From CAYOLL01 sp964404765 [NCBI: uncultured Gemmatimonadota bacterium] (GTDB lineage Bacteria; 4572-55): DNA of 45,152 nt. The DNA is taken from the NCBI GenBank assembly GCA_964404765.1, contig CAYOLL010000034.1:1-45152 (forward strand). Reading direction: 5' to 3'. The notes below the pieces were generated by a model that saw only the letters and a program-made list of their open reading frames with translations, searched no databases and was not told the DNA's origin. Below, piece after piece: positions 42,505-45,152 of this stretch; positions within the stretch are counted from its first letter, which is position 1, and every line of letters starts with the position of its first letter. The position numbers and the translations under genes are program-made.

Positions 42505-42966
42505 ATGAAGGTCCACTGCGGAGATCGTATTGGTCGGCAGGGGCAGCTATTTATGGCCTGCTCCGCTGCTATTTATGACGCGCAGCATCGTCTCTTGCTG
42601 ACCCGGCGCAGTGATAATTTGCGCTGGTGTTTGCCTGGCGGGCACATGGAGCCGGGCGAAAGCGTGAGCGAGACTTGCATCCGTGAGGTTTGGGAAGAGA
42701 CCGGCTTGCGGATTGTTGTCAAGCGTCTGATCGGCGTTTATAGCAGCCCGAATTTTTTGTTGGAATATCCAAATCGTGGCAGCTTTCAACCCGTGATTCT
42801 CAATTTTGAGGGTGAGGTTATAGGCGGGCTGCTGCAAACGACGTCAGAAGTTGCGGAAGTCGGCTACTTTACCCACAGCGAAATCGTTGCTATGGATGTG
42901 CTGGAGCATCATCGGTCGCGTATTCACGATGCATTTTCGAGCGAGTCAGGGCCATTTATCCGTTAA
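42505..42966 (+). CDS. Nudix hydrolase
   Basis: This is a 153-residue hydrolase of nucleoside-diphosphate-linked compounds. The full Nudix box GX5EX7REUXEEXGU is visible as G46 to L68 (GHMEPGE ... REVWEETGL). ATG 42505 follows AGGAGAT (42491-42497) and is preferred to ATG 42478, which lacks a site. It lies 29 bp after the propeller lipoprotein gene. Substrate is not predictable; ADP-ribose, oxidised nucleotides or NDP-sugars are possible. Confidence 0.92.
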   Translation: MKVHCGDRIGRQGQLFMACSAAIYDAQHRLLLTRRSDNLRWCLPGGHMEPGESVSETCIREVWEETGLRIVVKRLIGVYSSPNFLLEYPNRGSFQPVILNFEGEVIGGLLQTTSEVAEVGYFTHSEIVAMDVLEHHRSRIHDAFSSESGPFIR

Positions 42967-43108
42967 CGCTGTGGGACATTTGCGCGATCAGATCAAGTCT
43001 GCTAAAATTGCTTCGTAGCTGTAGTTCGGAGTTATTCCGAATTTCCCCTCGTAAGCCAAAATCTTCAAAAGTCCAACCGAAAACATCAAAAACGATAACG
43101 TGTTTTAC

Positions 43109-43294
43109 CTAACCCGGACAAGCCGGAACCAAAAGCATAGCCGCAGAGTTTTGCAAAGTGTGGCGAGAAGTTTCGCAGAGAAAAACTTTGGAAATGGTCG
43201 GGTTGCTGACTTCCAATCGCTGAGCCGCTTGTTCGACCGTGAAGGTTTGGCCAGACGGCTGAAAAGCGCCGCTGTATAATCTTGCGTTAGACAA
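43109..43294 (-). pseudogene. Possible remnant of a helix-turn-helix (Fic-type C-terminal) gene
   Basis: The reading frame encodes a short peptide with TFTVEQAAQRLEVSNPTISKVF, which fits a helix-turn-helix such as the one at the C-terminus of Fic/DOC proteins. The rest of such a protein is missing and the frame ends soon after. It lies in the 353-bp gene-free stretch 42967-43319, which otherwise shows nothing codable. An unrelated small HTH fragment is also possible. Confidence 0.25.
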
Positions 43295-43319
43295 ATCTTT
43301 TTTTCATAAGCACTACAAA

Positions 43320-44093
43320 ATGAATATATTAGACGAAATTATTGCGCATAAACGACTGGAAGTGGCTGCCTGTCGCAAAAAACTGCCGGTCACCCAACTT
43401 ATTCCGACCAAGAACCGACAGACCGGGATGCTTTTGGATGCGCTCCGGTTACCGGGTTTATCGGTAATTGCCGAAATCAAACAAAAATCACCGTCCGGTG
43501 GCTTGCTGCGTCCGGATTTGCAGCCGCTGGACCTGGCCGGAATTTATCATAATGGCGGCGCGCGCGCCATTTCCGTGCTAACCGATGGCCACTATTTTGG
43601 CGGCTCCGTGGAGATCATGCAGACAGTGCAAAAAGCCGTGACGCTGCCAATCTTACGCAAAGAATTTATGATTGATGACTACCAATTTTACGAAGCGGCG
43701 CATTATGACGCAGCGGCTATTTTGCTGATTGTGCGGATATTGTCCCAGCCGGAATTGATCCACTTTCTGCAATTGGCTGATCAGTTGGGTTTGGACGCGC
43801 TGGTTGAAGTACATGACGAAGCAGAGTTGCGTCGGGCTTTGGACAGTCCGGCGCGGATCATCGGGATCAATAATCGCAATCTGGATACACTGGCCATTTC
43901 GCTGGACGTGTCGCTGCGGCTGCGGGAACACATTCCGGCCGACCGCATCGTCGTCAGCGAAAGCGGCATTAAAACCGGTGCGGATGCGCGACGATTAGCT
44001 GCTGCCGGTTTTGACGCCATATTAGTCGGTGAAACACTGCTGCGCCAACCCGACCCGGCTACCAAACTACGGGAATTGACTGACATAAAATAG
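43320..44093 (+). CDS. trpC: Indole-3-glycerol phosphate synthase
   Basis: This is a 257-residue TIM-barrel enzyme of tryptophan synthesis that closes the indole ring of CdRP. Family residues are visible: E52 and K54/K56 in AEIKQKSPSGG, K114 in LRKEF, E163 in LVEVHDE, N184 in GINNRNL, and SESGI near the end. Length is normal. No ribosome-binding site is obvious before ATG 43320. The next pathway gene, trpF, lies 343 bp downstream beyond a nested repeat insertion. Confidence 0.96.
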   Translation: MNILDEIIAHKRLEVAACRKKLPVTQLIPTKNRQTGMLLDALRLPGLSVIAEIKQKSPSGGLLRPDLQPLDLAGIYHNGGARAISVLTDGHYFGGSVEIMQTVQKAVTLPILRKEFMIDDYQFYEAAHYDAAAILLIVRILSQPELIHFLQLADQLGLDALVEVHDEAELRRALDSPARIIGINNRNLDTLAISLDVSLRLREHIPADRIVVSESGIKTGADARRLAAAGFDAILVGETLLRQPDPATKLRELTDIK

Positions 44094-44108
44094 GCATCGC
44101 TGCGGCTC

Positions 44109-44406
44109 ATTACATTGTAAATTAAGTTTTTTCAGGTCTCACGCAAAGTCGCGAAGGCGCAAAGTTAAAGATAAAGAAAGATAGGCTTTTCGTATTTCTT
44201 GTACTGGTCAACAACCTGTCGAACACTGTCATGCCGGAATGTTCTTATCCAGCATCTTGTTTGCCTGCAAGAAGATTCCGGTTAGAAACATGCCGGAATG
44301 ACATCTCAGAAAGTGTTCTAAAGGTTGTTGACTAGTACAGCTTTTCGTATTTTTTGGCGTCTTTGCGCCTTCGCGTGAGATATAAAAACTTATTTTCCAA
44401 TGTAAT
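44109..44406. mobile_element. MITE-like element, family D, copy 2 (interrupted)
   Basis: Ends ATTACATTGTAAATTAAG and ATTACATTGGAAAATAAG (read inward), with inner arms TCTCACGC...GCGAAGGCGCAAAG, show it to be an inverted relative of the element at 6408-6532. A second element (E, 44200-44339) is inserted in the middle with a duplicated target. Without the insert and the duplication it is about 143 bp. It separates trpC from trpF. Confidence 0.75.
44200..44339. mobile_element. MITE-like element E, nested in D
   Basis: The element is 140 bp with terminal inverted repeats TGTACTGGTCAACAACCT and TGTACTAGTCAACAACCT. It is flanked by GCTTTTCGTATTTCT (44185-44199) and GCTTTTCGTATTTTT (44340-44354), a 15-bp direct duplication with one mismatch. 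Inner arms include CATGCCGGAATG and its complement-like CATTCCGGCATG. Confidence 0.8.
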
Positions 44407-44436
44407 CAAGCCCGCCGCACTACACTGGAGCTGACG

Positions 44437-45045
44437 ATGGTCCGGATTAAAATCTGCAGTCTTACGAATCTGGAAGACGCTCTGTACGCCACAAATTGCG
44501 GCGCGGATGCGCTGGGCTTTATTTTTGCCGACGCCAAACGTCGGCTTGATCCGGAAACGGCCCGCGACATCATCCGGCAACTGCCGCCCTTTGTTGTAAC
44601 CGTCGGCGTGTTCATGAATCAGACGCTGGCGGATGTACGGGAAATTGCCGAAGTTACCGGCATAGACACAATTCAGCTACACGGAGATGAGCCACCGGAC
44701 TTTTGTCGTCAAATTCGCCACCGGCTTATCAAACGCATCAAAGTTGAACCCCATGACACATCTGCCACGCTGGAACAGAAAATGGCGCTATACAATGCTG
44801 CTGCTTTTGTGCTCGATCCCGGCGCAGGCAGTGGCGCGGCTTTTGACTGGAAGCAGGCAGCTAATCTTAGCAAACCGGTGATTATTGCCGGTGGTCTGAC
44901 GCCGGAAAATGTAGGGCAGGCCATACAGATCGCCCGTCCGTACGGTGTGGACGTCTCATCCGGCGTAGAATTGCAGGTGGGGAAAAAAGACCCGCTTAAA
45001 GTCAAATCGTTTATTCAGGCGGCCAATTTTAACTCTAACGATTAA
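44437..45045 (+). CDS. trpF: Phosphoribosylanthranilate isomerase
   Basis: This is a 202-residue TIM-barrel enzyme that isomerises phosphoribosylanthranilate to CdRP, the step just before TrpC. The catalytic base Cys7 (KICSLT) and acid D127 (LDPGAGSG) are present, as are QLHGDE and AGGLTPENV of the family. GGAG lies a few bases before ATG 44437. Length is normal. Confidence 0.96.
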   Translation: MVRIKICSLTNLEDALYATNCGADALGFIFADAKRRLDPETARDIIRQLPPFVVTVGVFMNQTLADVREIAEVTGIDTIQLHGDEPPDFCRQIRHRLIKRIKVEPHDTSATLEQKMALYNAAAFVLDPGAGSGAAFDWKQAANLSKPVIIAGGLTPENVGQAIQIARPYGVDVSSGVELQVGKKDPLKVKSFIQAANFNSND

Positions 45046-45152
45046 AGTAAGAATGACATTTTTAACCTGACGACAGCAAACCGCAAACGTAACCGGAAAG
45101 ATTCGCAAAGTATCACGCGGAGTTGCACAAAGAAGTAAAACTCCGCGAAACT
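45046..45152. other. Gene-free end of the window
   Basis: No gene starts here. CGCGGAG near 45117 and CTCCGCG near 45142 are complementary, and the text resembles the arms of the B/D repeats, so another element may begin here and run off the window. Confidence 0.35.

Overview
The window is a mid-GC chromosomal segment of a Gram-negative bacterium. Several traits point to the FCB superphylum, possibly Calditrichota or a KSB1-like candidate phylum: a secreted protein ending in a FlgD-like Ig/T9SS-type C-terminal domain, a PorV-like outer-membrane protein, a fused CcoN-CcoO cbb3 oxidase, and a pheT / small coiled-coil protein / zapA / rny gene order. The phylum assignment is an inference. No tRNA, rRNA, CRISPR array or complete transposase gene was recognised.

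Layout. 1-4.7 kb: two peptide ABC-transporter ATPases (OppD/OppF type), a possible small-RNA cassette, an amidohydrolase, and a parvulin lipoprotein on the minus strand. 4.8-7.1 kb: a minus-strand translation and secretion set (yajC, def, fmt) cut up by small non-autonomous elements. 7.6-17.7 kb: a mixed plus-strand run with a B12-binding radical SAM enzyme, an AT-rich orphan, two SAM methyltransferases, a DinB-fold protein, an orphan GspF/PilC protein, a degenerate class III cyclase homologue, an S41-like protein lacking its Ser nucleophile, and a TrmK-type methyltransferase. 18.0-19.3 kb: inositol-3-phosphate synthase. 20.5-26.6 kb: an envelope cluster containing a 1170-aa secreted Ycf48-type propeller protein with a FlgD-like tail, a stand-alone secreted FlgD-like domain, and a three-part PorV-like barrel/OmpA/AMIN-like fusion. 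26.9-30.5 kb: a PilZ protein and a compact cbb3 oxidase operon. 30.9-34.8 kb: typA, an ATP-grasp protein and RNase HI. 35.0-42.9 kb: pheT, a coiled-coil protein, zapA, a sugar-nucleotide epimerase, rny, a PQQ-propeller lipoprotein and a Nudix hydrolase. 43.3-45.0 kb: trpC and trpF.

The least expected signal is in the intergenic DNA. At least five families of short inverted-repeat elements (named A to E here) can be delimited, several by exact target-site duplications (TSDs). Family A has 8-10 bp duplications, family C has 10 bp in both copies, family B has 4 bp in two copies, and element E has about 15 bp. Some are nested (D in B, E in D). They sit between genes that normally lie together: fmt/parvulin, yajC/def, trpC/trpF and zapA/rny. 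For the fmt insertion the pre-insertion site can be rebuilt: removing the element restores a frame ending ...Arg-Arg-Gly-Lys-stop, followed at once by the ATG of the next gene.

Functionally, def, fmt, yajC and the parvulin lipoprotein handle nascent-chain processing and export. The 20-27 kb cluster looks like export and surface anchoring of FlgD-tailed proteins, and is the best candidate for a little-described system. The cbb3 operon gives high-affinity oxygen respiration.
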